Source: Conexibacter woesei DSM 14684 (lineage in GTDB: Bacteria > Actinomycetota > Thermoleophilia > Solirubrobacterales > Solirubrobacteraceae). From it: a stretch of 64,000 nt of DNA. Where the stretch lies: assembly GCF_000025265.1 (NCBI RefSeq), contig NC_013739.1, forward strand, positions 5,938,001 to 6,002,000, given 5' to 3'. The notes below the pieces were generated by a model. That model saw only the letters and a program-made list of their open reading frames with translations. It searched no databases and was not told the origin of the DNA. A program made the translations under genes and the position numbers. Below are positions 1 to 8,116 of the stretch, piece by piece (the stretch's first letter is position 1; each line of letters begins with the position of its first letter).

Positions 1-113
1 GCAACGCCGGCACCGCGAGAGCGAAGGCCGAGGCGCTGGAGGCCAAGGGCGTCAAGGTCGGCCGCACGCCGACCGAGACGGCCGAGCTGGCGATGAGCCT
101 GCTCGGTTCGTAG
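1..113 (+). CDS. sucD: Succinyl-CoA synthetase alpha subunit, C-terminal end (partial)
   Basis: Only the last 36 codons are in the window, read in the frame ending at the TAG at 111-113. The peptide NAGTARAKAEALEAKGVKVG and the following TPTETAELAMSLL match the conserved end of SucD, where the segment after the phosphohistidine domain carries GTAxxKxEALExAG and TPxExAEL. The family makes succinyl-CoA from succinate with NTP in the TCA cycle, in the cytoplasm with SucC. The 5' part, including the phosphorylated His, lies outside the window, so activity cannot be judged. The assignment rests on the tail alone. Confidence 0.8.
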   Translation, partial: NAGTARAKAEALEAKGVKVGRTPTETAELAMSLLGS

Positions 114-149
114 CAGACGGCACGGAGCGGGTTCCCCTAGGCTGTTCGC

Positions 150-1253
150 ATGGCCTCCGAACCCGCTCCGATCTCCTTCGCGCGCGGCGCCCCCTCGCTC
201 GACATCGTCGACGTCGAGGGCCTGCGCGCCGCGGCCGACGCCGCCTTCGCCGCCGACCCCGCCGGGACGTTCTCCTACGGCACGTCAGTCGGGTACAGAC
301 CGCTGCGCGCATGGATCGCCGAGCAGCACGGGGTCGCGCCGGAGAACGTGATCGTCACGAACGGCTCGATGCAGGCGGACGCGTTCCTGTTCGAGGCGCT
401 CGTCGAGCCCGACGACGTCGTGATCGTCGAGCGGCCGACGTATGACCGCACGCTGCTGTCGCTGCGCTCGCGCGGCGGCGACCTGCGCCCGGTCGCGCTG
501 GAGACCGACGGCGTCGACGTCGCGGGCGTCGAGGCGCTGCTGGCCGACGGCGTCAAGCCGCAGCTCGCGCACCTGATCCCGAACTTCCAGAACCCGGCCG
601 GCTACACGCTGTCGCTGCCCAAGCGCGAGGCGCTCGTGCGGCTGGCGAAGGACAACGACTTCCTCATCTTCGAGGACGACCCGTACGTCGAGCTGCGCTT
701 CACGGGCGAGACGCTGCCGACGATGCTGTCGCTCGCGCAGGACGACCAGGTCGTCTACGCCTCCTCGTTCTCCAAGACGGTCTGTCCGGGCATCCGCGTC
801 GGCTACCTCGTCGGCCCGGAGAAGCTGATCGCGCGGATCGCGAAGCTGGCGACGAACACCTACATCTCGCCGAACATGGTCGCGCAGTCGATCGTCGCCG
901 AGTTCTGCCGCAACGGCTCGTACGCGCGCTCGATCGAGACAGTCAAGGTGGCGCTGCGCGAGCGCGCGCAGACGCTCTGCGACGCACTCGCCGCCCAGCT
1001 GCCGGAGGCGAGATTCGTCGCGCCCGAGGGCGGCTACTTCCTCTGGGTCGAGATGCCCGAGGGGTTCGACGCCGACGCGCTCTTCCGCGCGGCCGGCGAG
1101 CGCGGCGTCGCGATCGTGAAGGGGACGGACTTCCTGATCGAGGGCGGCGAGAACGCCTTCCGCCTCGCCTACTCGGGCGTGACGCCCGCTCAGATCGAGG
1201 AGGGCGTCGGCCGGCTCGCCGACGCCGTCCGCTCGCTCGGCGTCAACGCGTAG
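150..1253 (+). CDS. PLP-dependent aminotransferase, class I/II (2-aminoadipate/LysN type)
   Basis: 367 residues with the fold-type I aminotransferase layout: NPAGYTLS (substrate/PLP contact region), EDDPYVELRF (Asp that contacts the pyridine nitrogen) and SSFSKTVCPGIRVGYL with the Schiff-base lysine. It looks like the stand-alone form of the MocR aminotransferase domain, similar to LysN or aromatic aminotransferases; the amino-acid substrate cannot be read from sequence. A TAGGCT box at 138-143 sits 6 nt before the ATG, so the transcript is probably leaderless and separate from sucD. The last 64 bp overlap the 3' end of the opposing GGDEF-EAL gene. Confidence 0.85.
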   Translation: MASEPAPISFARGAPSLDIVDVEGLRAAADAAFAADPAGTFSYGTSVGYRPLRAWIAEQHGVAPENVIVTNGSMQADAFLFEALVEPDDVVIVERPTYDRTLLSLRSRGGDLRPVALETDGVDVAGVEALLADGVKPQLAHLIPNFQNPAGYTLSLPKREALVRLAKDNDFLIFEDDPYVELRFTGETLPTMLSLAQDDQVVYASSFSKTVCPGIRVGYLVGPEKLIARIAKLATNTYISPNMVAQSIVAEFCRNGSYARSIETVKVALRERAQTLCDALAAQLPEARFVAPEGGYFLWVEMPEGFDADALFRAAGERGVAIVKGTDFLIEGGENAFRLAYSGVTPAQIEEGVGRLADAVRSLGVNA

Positions 1254-3100
1254 CCCCACCGCTCGTGCAGCGCCTCGACCGTCTCGGGACGGTCGGGGCG
1301 CGCGAAGTGGAAGCCCTGCGCGAGGCTGCAGCCGAGCGCCTGCGAGAGGCGCGCCTGCTCGTCGGTCTCGACGCCCTCGGCGACGACGTCGATCCCGAGC
1401 GCGTCGGCCATCCCGACGATCGCGCGGACGATCGCGCTCGCGCGCTCGTCGTCCGCGTCCGCGCCGAGCGCGTCGATGAACGAGCGGTCGATCTTCAGCA
1501 CGTCGATCGGCATCTGCTGGAGGTAGCCGAGCGACGAGTAGCCGATGCCGAAGTCGTCGAGCAGGATCTCGAACCCGAGCGTCTTCAGCTCGCGCAGCAT
1601 GTCTGACGCCAGCAGCGTGTTCTCGATCACCGAGCTCTCGGTGATCTCCAGCGCGATGTCGGCCGCTCTCGCGCCGGTCTCGGCCAGCACCCGCACGATC
1701 GACTCGACGAACGTCGTCTGGCTCAGCTGGCGCGCGGCGAGGTTGACGTGGATCGGCAGCGGCGCGTCGTCGCCGAGCCGCTCGCGCCAGCTGGCGGCCT
1801 GCCGGCACGCCTCGCGCATCACGTGCTCGCCGATCCGCACGATCAGGCCGCTCTCCTCCGCGATCGGCAGGAACTCGCCGGGCGCGAGCGTGCCGCGCTC
1901 GGGGTGGTCCCAGCGCACGAGCGCCTCGACCGAGCGGATCCCGCCGGTCGTGAGCGAGACGACCGGCTGGTAGACGAGCCGCAGCTCGCCAGCCTCCAGG
2001 CCCTGGTGCAGCTCGCGCTCGACGCGCACGCGCGCGTCGAGCCGCGCGCGCAGCCGCTCGTCGTACAGCTCGGTGCGCGAGCGCCCCAGCTCCTTCGCGC
2101 GGTACATCGCGGCGTCGGCGTCGCGCAGCAGCGCCTCGGCGGTCGCCTCGCGCCCCGTCGCGAGCGCGATCCCGACGCTCGCGCCGAGCACGTGCGACTC
2201 GCCCTCCAGCTCGCACGGCACGCTCAGCGCGGCGTGCAGCGTGCTCGCGATCCGCAGCGCGTCGCGCTCGTCGGCGAGGCCGTCGCAGACGACGGCGAAC
2301 TCGTCGCCGCCGAAGCGCGCGACGGTGTCGCTCGCGCGGATCGCGCCGCGCAGGCGGGCGGCGACCTCGCGCAGCAGCGCGTCGCCGGCACGGTGGCCGA
2401 GCGTGTCGTTGACGATCTTGAAGCGGTCGACGTCGAGGAAGAAGACGGCGCAGATCGTGCCGCGGCGGCGGGCGCGCACGAGCGCCAGCTCCAGCCGGTC
2501 CTCGAACAGGACGCGGTTGGGCAGGCCGGTGAGCGCGTCGTGGAGCGTCTGGTGGACGATCCGCTCGCGCGCCCGGATCCGCTCGGCGACCCGCTGCAGG
2601 TGGCGCGTGACCTGGAGCGCCAGCCGCTCCAGCGCCGCGTCGCTCCTGCGCGGCTCGGCCGCGCGCAGCTCGAGCACCGCGACGACGTCGTCGCCGAGCA
2701 CGACCGGGAACGCGAAGCCGTCGCGCGCCCATTCGGCGGCGCGCGCCGTGCGCACCCGCTCGTGCAGCCCGTCGGGCGCCGGCGCCGCGTGCACCGGCAC
2801 GTGGCCGGCGTGGTGGACGCCGGCGTCGGCCAGCGGCTCGCCCGCGCCGGTCGCGAGCCAGCCGCGGCCGACGTCCCAGCCGCCGTGGTCGCGCAGCGCG
2901 ACGCTCGCCGCGTCGAGCGCGTCCTCGAGCGTGCGCGCCTCGTTGGCGGCGGTCGCGACCGCCTCCAGCAGCAGCAGCTCCTGCTGGCGCTCGTAGAGCG
3001 CGCGCGTCGTCTCCTCCGCTATCCGCTCGGCTTCCTTGCGCGCGCGGCGCTCACGCGCGAGGCGTCTGCGCAGGCGCTCCAGCTCCAGCTCGTCCGTCAT
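1190..3100 (-). CDS. GAF-GGDEF-EAL bifunctional cyclic-di-GMP enzyme
   Basis: 636 residues, cytoplasmic. Residues about 1-45 are a charged coiled coil, about 45-175 a GAF-like region, about 180-345 a GGDEF domain with DALTGLPNR and an intact GGDEF signature, and about 360-615 an EAL domain with intact EALVRWDHP, EITES, DDFGIGYSSL, KIDRSF and EGVET. Both c-di-GMP synthesis and hydrolysis therefore look possible. The ATG overlaps the stop of the H-NOX gene (ATGA at 3097-3100), so the two are translationally coupled. In known H-NOX/GGDEF-EAL pairs the gas-bound sensor changes the partner's cyclase or phosphodiesterase output. The 3' end runs 64 bp into the convergent aminotransferase gene. Confidence 0.92.
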   Translation of the reverse strand: MTDELELERLRRRLARERRARKEAERIAEETTRALYERQQELLLLEAVATAANEARTLEDALDAASVALRDHGGWDVGRGWLATGAGEPLADAGVHHAGHVPVHAAPAPDGLHERVRTARAAEWARDGFAFPVVLGDDVVAVLELRAAEPRRSDAALERLALQVTRHLQRVAERIRARERIVHQTLHDALTGLPNRVLFEDRLELALVRARRRGTICAVFFLDVDRFKIVNDTLGHRAGDALLREVAARLRGAIRASDTVARFGGDEFAVVCDGLADERDALRIASTLHAALSVPCELEGESHVLGASVGIALATGREATAEALLRDADAAMYRAKELGRSRTELYDERLRARLDARVRVERELHQGLEAGELRLVYQPVVSLTTGGIRSVEALVRWDHPERGTLAPGEFLPIAEESGLIVRIGEHVMREACRQAASWRERLGDDAPLPIHVNLAARQLSQTTFVESIVRVLAETGARAADIALEITESSVIENTLLASDMLRELKTLGFEILLDDFGIGYSSLGYLQQMPIDVLKIDRSFIDALGADADDERASAIVRAIVGMADALGIDVVAEGVETDEQARLSQALGCSLAQGFHFARPDRPETVEALHERWGYALTPSERTASASRPTPSSI

Positions 3101-3639
3101 CGCGCGCTCAGCGCGATCTCTAGCCGGCAGTGCTCGTCGCCGCGATGCATGCAGCGCGGATGGCCGATCTCGACCGCCTCGTCGAAGTGCGCGGCCGCGC
3201 CCTCGATCAGCCCCTCGGCCAGCGCGCAGAGTCTGCGCGGCGAGCTGTACAGCATCACCAGCACGTCGGCCGAGCCGGTCTCGTAGGCGAAGTCGGGCAC
3301 GTCGGCGCCGGGGTAGAGCTTGCGCACCTCCGGGTGGATCATGTCCGTCAGCGTCAGCAGGAACGAGCGCGTGTCGTCGTGCGCGTCGAAGAACGACGCG
3401 TGGCTGTCGGCGAACGCGGGGATCGACTCGCGCCCGAACCAGCGCACGAGGTCCGCCGGCGGCTGGCCGAGCAGCTCGGAGGCGGCGCCGACGAGCCCGA
3501 GCAGCTCGGCGTCCGGGTAGCTGCCGAGCGTCGTGTAGGCGCCGTCGACCCCGGCGCGATCGAGCAGCTCGTCCCAGGCGTCCTCCCCGTGCTCGCGCAC
3601 GACGAGCGCCTCCAGCAGGTTGAAGACGATGCCCTTCAT
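3097..3639 (-). CDS. H-NOX heme nitric-oxide/oxygen-binding sensor protein
   Basis: 180 residues, the usual length of a stand-alone H-NOX domain, starting MKGIVFNLLEALV like other family members. The proximal heme histidine lies in MIHPEVRKLYPGADVPDF, and YSSPRR provides the YxSxR motif that holds the heme propionates. The family binds heme and senses NO (or O2). It overlaps the c-di-GMP enzyme downstream by 4 nt, which makes a two-gene gas-to-c-di-GMP module. I chose the ATG at 3639 over an upstream in-frame start because it gives the canonical N-terminus. No clear ribosome binding site is visible. Ligand preference cannot be predicted securely. Confidence 0.92.
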   Translation of the reverse strand: MKGIVFNLLEALVVREHGEDAWDELLDRAGVDGAYTTLGSYPDAELLGLVGAASELLGQPPADLVRWFGRESIPAFADSHASFFDAHDDTRSFLLTLTDMIHPEVRKLYPGADVPDFAYETGSADVLVMLYSSPRRLCALAEGLIEGAAAHFDEAVEIGHPRCMHRGDEHCRLEIALSAR

Positions 3640-3682
3640 GTAGCCGGGAGGATCGGCCGCGCCGCAAAAACGTTCAGGCAAT

Positions 3683-3699
3683 CGCGCCGAGTTGGCGCG
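3683..3699. promoter_or_regulatory. Short inverted repeat upstream of the H-NOX gene
   Basis: CGCGCC and GGCGCG with a 5-nt spacer, 44-60 nt before the H-NOX start codon. It could be an operator or just a GC-rich hairpin. Confidence 0.25.
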
Positions 3700-3709
3700 T
3701 CGCAACTAT

Positions 3710-3734
3710 CGCCGGGCGGGACCGTCGCCCGGCG
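3710..3734 (-). terminator. Terminator-like hairpin after the DtxR-family gene
   Basis: Perfect 8-bp arms CGCCGGGC and GCCCGGCG with a 9-nt spacer, starting 4 nt past the stop codon of the regulator. There is no T-run, as is common in this phylum. Confidence 0.5.
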
Positions 3735-3737
3735 GGG

Positions 3738-4457
3738 CTACCGCCCGTAGCGGTCCTTGCCGAGCACGAGCTGCTCGGCAGGGATCGCGGTGCGCGGCGG
3801 CGGCGACGGGTCGGCGCGGACCGTGACGGTCTCGGCGACCGAGCGCGTGAGCGTGTGCTCGGAGCCGTCCGGCGCCGCGATCGTGACGTGCTCGTCGTCG
3901 CTGACGGAGACCTTGCCCTCCAGCCCCGGCCCGACGCCCGCGTCCATCAGGTAGTGGAGCAGGTCCTCGGCCTCGTTCTCGAGCCGCAGCACGTGCACCT
4001 CGGCGCCGATCTCGCAGTCCGCCAGCGGGACGCCCGCGACGCGCTCGCCGACTCTGATCGGATGGCCGTGCGGGCAGGTCGCCGCGTCGCCGACCGAGGC
4101 GCGCACGAACGCCTCGAAGCGCGGCGTCATCGCGTGCTCCAGCCGCTCGGCCTCCTCGTGCACCTCGTCCCACGGGACGCCGACGGTGTCGGTCAGGAAG
4201 CGCTCGATCAGCCGGTGGCGGCTGGTCACCTCCTCGGCCTCGCGGCGGCCCGCGTCGGTGAACGAGATCGACTTGTCTCTCGCACGCGTGACGTACCCGT
4301 CGCGCTCCAGCCGGCCGATCATCTCGTGGACCGTCGGGGCGGACAGCTGCATCGCGCGCGCGAGGTTCGCACCGGTCATCGGCAGGTTGGCCTCGTACAG
4401 CCAGAACAGCATCTGGAGATACTCCTCCTCGGCCACCGTCACGTGCTCGTGGGACAC
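3738..4457 (-). CDS. DtxR/MntR-family metal-dependent transcriptional repressor
   Basis: 239 residues. The N-terminal winged helix includes YLQMLFWLYEANLPMTGANL and the recognition segment MQLSAPTVHEMIGRLERDGY. A dimerisation/metal-binding region follows, with the usual His/Glu cluster (SRHRLIERFL, EEAERLEHAM, CPHGHPI), and then a C-terminal SH3-like FeoA domain. Family members repress metal-uptake genes when loaded with Fe2+ or Mn2+. The start is a GTG (VSHEHVTVAEEEYL) preceded by AAAGGGCAGG. No target operator or uptake genes lie next to it, so its metal is unknown. Confidence 0.88.
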   Translation of the reverse strand: MSHEHVTVAEEEYLQMLFWLYEANLPMTGANLARAMQLSAPTVHEMIGRLERDGYVTRARDKSISFTDAGRREAEEVTSRHRLIERFLTDTVGVPWDEVHEEAERLEHAMTPRFEAFVRASVGDAATCPHGHPIRVGERVAGVPLADCEIGAEVHVLRLENEAEDLLHYLMDAGVGPGLEGKVSVSDDEHVTIAAPDGSEHTLTRSVAETVTVRADPSPPPRTAIPAEQLVLGKDRYGR

Positions 4458-4550
4458 GCCTGCCCTTTCGTCCACCCTGTTCGCCGCCGCTGGGGCGCGC
4501 CGGCCCGGCTCCGGCTGATCGTAGTGGTTCGCGCCGGTAGGCTCACCTTC

Positions 4551-5360
4551 GTGGAGGTCGGATCCGGCACCAGGGCGCTCGTGACCGGCGCTTCGCGCGG
4601 CATCGGCCGCGCGCTGGCGCAGCGGCTCGCCGCGCGCGGGGCGCGCCTCGGGCTGCTGGCGCGCTCGGAAACGGAGCTGGAGCAGCTGACCGCCGCGCTG
4701 CCGGCGGCCGCCGCCGGCCCGCACCTCGCACTGCCGTGCGACGTCGGGGTGCGGGAGCAGGTGGAGAGCGCGGTCGCGCGCTTCGCCGCCGAGGCCGGCA
4801 GGCTCGACCTCGCGATCGCGAACGCCGGCGTCGCGCACTACGGGCCGTTCGGCGAGCTGGAGCCGGAGCTGGTCGAGCGGATGACGCGGATCAACTGGCT
4901 CGGCACCGTCTGGACGGTGCGCGCAGCGCTCGAGCCGATGCTGGCCGCCGGCCGCGGCCACGTCGTGATCGTCTCCTCCGGCGCCGGTCAGCGCGCCTTT
5001 CCCGACGCCGCCGTCTACGGCGCGACGAAGGCGGCGCAACGGGCGTTCGGCGAGGCGCTCCGGCACGAGCTGGCCGGCACCGGCGTCTCGCTCACGGTCG
5101 CCTACCCAGGCGAGATCGCCACCTCCCTGCACGACCACGAGAAGGCGCGGATGCCGGCGTGGTACCACGGCGGCGACAGAGCGGCGTCGCCCGACGGCCT
5201 CGCCGACGCCGTGCTCGACGCGGTCCAGCGCGACCGCCGCGCCGTCGCCTACCCGCGCGCGGTCGGCCTGCTCGGGATCGCGCACGGCGTCTCGCCGCGC
5301 CTCGCCGACGCCGTCCTGCGCCGCCTGCGCGGTCCGACGGCCGCCCCGCGGCGGGACTGA
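4551..5360 (+). CDS. Short-chain dehydrogenase/reductase (SDR)
   Basis: 269 residues, classical SDR size. It has the cofactor motif TGASRGIGRALA, the structural NAGVA motif, the catalytic Ser in VIVSSGAG, and Tyr/Lys in YGATKAAQ. The tail (MPAWYHGGDRA and after) resembles SDRs acting on lipids or steroids, but the substrate cannot be named. The GTG start is chosen because TAGGCT at 4538-4543 lies 7 nt upstream. It is divergent from the DtxR-type gene and convergent with the sigma-factor gene (4-nt gap). Confidence 0.85.
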   Translation: MEVGSGTRALVTGASRGIGRALAQRLAARGARLGLLARSETELEQLTAALPAAAAGPHLALPCDVGVREQVESAVARFAAEAGRLDLAIANAGVAHYGPFGELEPELVERMTRINWLGTVWTVRAALEPMLAAGRGHVVIVSSGAGQRAFPDAAVYGATKAAQRAFGEALRHELAGTGVSLTVAYPGEIATSLHDHEKARMPAWYHGGDRAASPDGLADAVLDAVQRDRRAVAYPRAVGLLGIAHGVSPRLADAVLRRLRGPTAAPRRD

Positions 5361-5364
5361 GCGG

Positions 5365-6627
5365 TCACCCCGTGGCCTCGGCGGCGCGCGCGGCGCGGTC
5401 GAGCAGCAGCCGGCGTTCGCGCTCCGTCGGGGCGAGGGCGGCAGCGCGCCGCAGCTCCTCGACGGCGTCGTCGTCGCGGCCGAGCCGCAGCAGGACGTCG
5501 GCGCGGACCGCGCCGAGCAGGTGGTAGCGGGCCAGGCGCGGGTCCTCCCGCACGCGCTCCAGCGCTGCGAGCGCGGCCTCCGGACCGTCCGCGTGCAGCA
5601 CCGCGACAGCGCGGTTGACGTCGATCACCGGCGACGGCGCGAGCTGGCCGAGCGCGTCGTAGAGCGCGACGATCGCCTCCCAGTCGGTCGCGGCGAAGCT
5701 CGGCGCGCGGGCGTGGCAGGCGGCGATCGCCGCCTGCACGGTGTACGGGCCGAGCGGCCGCCGCAGCTGCGTCGCGCGGTCGAGCGCCGCCAGGCCGCGG
5801 GCGGCGAGCATCCGGTCCCAGCGCCTGCGGTCCTGATCGGGCAGCAGGATCGGCTCGCCGTCGGGGCCGACGCGTGCGCCGAAGCGCGACGCCTGCAGCT
5901 CCATCAGCGCGTTCAGGCCATGCACCTCGGGCTCTCTCGGCAGCAGCCCGGCGAGCACGCGCCCGAGCCGCATCGCCTCCTCGGCGAGGTCGCGGCGGAC
6001 CCACGCCTCCGTCGAGCTGGCCGCGTAGCCCTCGTTGAAGACGAGGTAGACGACCTCCAGGACCGCCGCCAGGCGCGCCGGCAGCTCGTCCTCTCCCGGC
6101 AGCTCGAACGGCACCTGCGCCTCCGCCAGCGTGCGCTTGGCGCGCGAGATCCGCTGCCCGAGCGTCGCCGACGGGACGAGGAACGCGCGCGCGATCTCGT
6201 CGGTGCTGAGACCGCCGAGCAGCCGCAGCGTCAGCGCCACGCGCGCCTCGCGCGGGAGGACCGGGTGGCAGGCGACGAAGACGAGCGACAGCAGGTCGTC
6301 CTCGACCGCCTCGACGGCTGCGGCGTCGGGAGCGGGCGCGCTCCCCGCCCCCGACGCCGCGAGGTCGACCGCGAGCTGCGCGTACTTGTCGTCGCGCGTG
6401 CGCTCGCGGCGGATCCGGTCGATCGCCTTGTGCTTGGCCGTCGCCATCAGCCAGCCGCCGGGGTTCGGCGGGACGCCGTCGCGCGGCCACTGCTCGAGCG
6501 CGAGCACGAACGCGTCCTGGGCCAGCTCCTCGGCCAGCCCGACGTCGCGGACGAGCCGCGCCAGCGAGGCGATCAGCCGCGGCGACTCGATCCGCCAAAC
6601 CGCCTCGACGGTGCGCCGCGGGTCCAT
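5365..6627 (-). CDS. ECF42-type RNA polymerase sigma factor
   Basis: 420 residues, far longer than a simple ECF sigma factor. Residues about 1-90 are region 2 (AEELAQDAFVLALEQWPRDG, GWLMATAKHKAIDRIRR), about 110-180 region 4 (LTLRLLGGLSTDEIARAFLV, TLGQRISRAKRTL). The rest is the long TPR-like tail of the ECF42 group (DUF6596; VYLVFNEGY, DVNRAVAV). Known ECF42 factors are encoded beside DGPF/YCII proteins, as here: the upstream DGPF gene ends 4 nt before this ATG. No anti-sigma factor gene is present; the tail is thought to control activity in this group. Confidence 0.93.
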   Translation of the reverse strand: MDPRRTVEAVWRIESPRLIASLARLVRDVGLAEELAQDAFVLALEQWPRDGVPPNPGGWLMATAKHKAIDRIRRERTRDDKYAQLAVDLAASGAGSAPAPDAAAVEAVEDDLLSLVFVACHPVLPREARVALTLRLLGGLSTDEIARAFLVPSATLGQRISRAKRTLAEAQVPFELPGEDELPARLAAVLEVVYLVFNEGYAASSTEAWVRRDLAEEAMRLGRVLAGLLPREPEVHGLNALMELQASRFGARVGPDGEPILLPDQDRRRWDRMLAARGLAALDRATQLRRPLGPYTVQAAIAACHARAPSFAATDWEAIVALYDALGQLAPSPVIDVNRAVAVLHADGPEAALAALERVREDPRLARYHLLGAVRADVLLRLGRDDDAVEELRRAAALAPTERERRLLLDRAARAAEATG

Positions 6628-6631
6628 CGCC

Positions 6632-7069
6632 TCAGGCGTCCGGGTGCTGAGCGCGGACCTGCTCGGCGAGCCGCGCGTCGTGCTCCTGCTGCTCGGGCGT
6701 GTACGCCTCGCCGAAGTCCTCCAGCGAGTAGAGCGGGCGGATCTCGATCAGCTCGCGCATCCCGTCCGGGTGCGTCGGGCAGCGCTTGACCCACTCGACC
6801 GCCTCCTCCAGCGTTCTGACCTGCCAGATCCACGTGCCGGCGACGATCTCCTTCGACTCCGTGAACGGCCCGTCGACGACCGACGTCGTGCCGCCCTCGA
6901 AGACGACCTGCGCGCCCTCTCTGCTCGGCTTGAGGCCCTGACCGTCGAGCATGATCCCGGCCTTGACGAGCTGCTCGTTGTACTCGCCCATCTCGCGCAG
7001 CATCTCCTCGGTCGGAGCGATCTTGTCCTCGTTGGCGGCGTTGACCTTGATCATGACCATGACCTTCAT
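6632..7069 (-). CDS. YCII/DGPF-domain protein, partner of the ECF42 sigma factor
   Basis: 145 residues of the YCII-related family with the DGPFTESKE signature, GTWIWQV and HPDG, forming a ferredoxin-like fold. Biochemical function is unknown for most members; these proteins are habitually co-transcribed with ECF42 factors. The ATG at 7069 is preferred to an in-frame start at 7099 because GCAGGAGG lies just upstream and the N-terminus MKVMVMIKV matches the family. It is the first gene of a two-gene operon with the sigma factor. Confidence 0.9.
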   Translation of the reverse strand: MKVMVMIKVNAANEDKIAPTEEMLREMGEYNEQLVKAGIMLDGQGLKPSREGAQVVFEGGTTSVVDGPFTESKEIVAGTWIWQVRTLEEAVEWVKRCPTHPDGMRELIEIRPLYSLEDFGEAYTPEQQEHDARLAEQVRAQHPDA

Positions 7070-7095
7070 GACTGCCTCCTGCGTTGGGGGTTTCA

Positions 7096-8046
7096 TCACG
7101 ACGTCGAACGGCGCCGCGCGTTTTCGACACGAGCTGCTTCACGCCGCTCCTGCATGTCGGCGAGCTGCCGCTCGGCGAGCGCGATCAGCTCCCTCGTCGC
7201 GGGCGAGACCGGCGCGTCGCGTCGCGCGATGAACGCGAACGTCTCGTTCAGCGGCTCGTCGAAGGAGGCGTACCCGAGTGCGCTCGGAAGCGCACCGCGG
7301 CGCAGCGAGATCGAGGCCGAGATGACGGTGTCGCCGAGGCCGCGCGCGGCGAGGTCGAGCGCGTTGGAGACCTCCTCGACCTCGATCGCGGCCTCCAGCC
7401 GGACACCGGCGCGCTGGGCGCGCTGGAACAACGCCCGGCGCGTCGGGTCCTCCCAGCCCCAGCGGGCGTCGTAGAGAATCAGCGGGACCTCGGCGAGCTG
7501 CTCGATCGCGACCGGTCTCGCGACGCGCGCCGGGTCGGCGCTGACGTAGACCAGCTCATCCTCCATCGCCGGGCGCACGTCGAGCCCGGCGTCGTCGATC
7601 GGCAGCACGACCAGGCCCGCCTCGATGCGCCCCTCGCGCACCTCGTCGGCGACCTCGCTGGAGTTGAGCCCGACGACGCGCAGGCGCACGTCCGGGTGGC
7701 GGCGCCGGAAGGCGGCGGCGATGTTGCCGATCAGCCACGGCGGCGCGTCGCCGAACGTGCCGAACGTGGCGGTCCCGGCGCGCAGCTCGCGCACGTCGGC
7801 GACGGACTCGGCGGCGCGCGCCGCCGCCGCGAGCGTGCGCTCCGCCTCGGGCCGCAGCGTGCGGCCGGCCTCGGTCAGCACGAGTCTGCGGCCCGCGCGC
7901 ACGAACAGCGCGACGCCCAGCTCCGCCTCCAGCCGCCGAACCTGCTCCGAGAGCGACGGCTGCGCGAGGTAGAGCGCGTCGGCGGCGGCGCTGAACGTGC
8001 CGTGCTCGATCGCCGCGAGGAAGTACTGGAGCTGCTGGAGCGTCAT
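7096..8046 (-). CDS. LysR-family transcriptional regulator
   Basis: 316 residues. The N-terminal winged HTH reads LQQLQYFLAAIEHGTFSAAA, then AQPSLSEQVRRLEAELGVAL; an effector-binding periplasmic-protein-like fold follows (FGTFGDAPPWLIGNIAAAF, DLAARGLGDTVI). The ATG at 8046 sits 6 nt after a TAGGTT -10 box (read on the minus strand), and both are covered by a perfect inverted repeat at 8045-8059, so autorepression is likely. It is divergent from the EamA transporter, its probable target. The effector is unknown. Confidence 0.92.
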   Translation of the reverse strand: MTLQQLQYFLAAIEHGTFSAAADALYLAQPSLSEQVRRLEAELGVALFVRAGRRLVLTEAGRTLRPEAERTLAAAARAAESVADVRELRAGTATFGTFGDAPPWLIGNIAAAFRRRHPDVRLRVVGLNSSEVADEVREGRIEAGLVVLPIDDAGLDVRPAMEDELVYVSADPARVARPVAIEQLAEVPLILYDARWGWEDPTRRALFQRAQRAGVRLEAAIEVEEVSNALDLAARGLGDTVISASISLRRGALPSALGYASFDEPLNETFAFIARRDAPVSPATRELIALAERQLADMQERREAARVENARRRSTS

Positions 8047-8059
8047 AGGCAAAACCTAT
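8045..8059. promoter_or_regulatory. LysR-type box overlapping the regulator's start codon
   Basis: Perfect dyad ATAGG-CAAAA-CCTAT. It covers the start codon and -10 box of the LysR gene and lies 58 nt before the EamA start, the classic place for an autoregulatory LysR site. Confidence 0.6.
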
Positions 8060-8069
8060 GGATTGCGAT

Positions 8070-8097
8070 GGACATCAAGGGTAACGCCTCGATGTCC
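8070..8097. promoter_or_regulatory. Second inverted repeat in the LysR/EamA intergenic region
   Basis: GGACATC at 8070-8076 and GATGTCC at 8091-8097 with a 14-nt spacer, 20 nt before the EamA start and just before its -10 box (TACCTT, 8105-8110). It is a candidate activator or repressor site for the transporter promoter. Confidence 0.45.
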
Positions 8098-8116
8098 GGG
8101 CTCCTACCTTGGTCTG

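Noticed and set aside
285-2732. An 815-codon minus-strand open frame opposite the aminotransferase
   Set aside because: Arg-rich, without domains, and overlapping two well-supported genes in other frames; a GC-rich shadow. Many similar long frames, such as 46291-48825 and 26013-28121, were dropped for the same reason.
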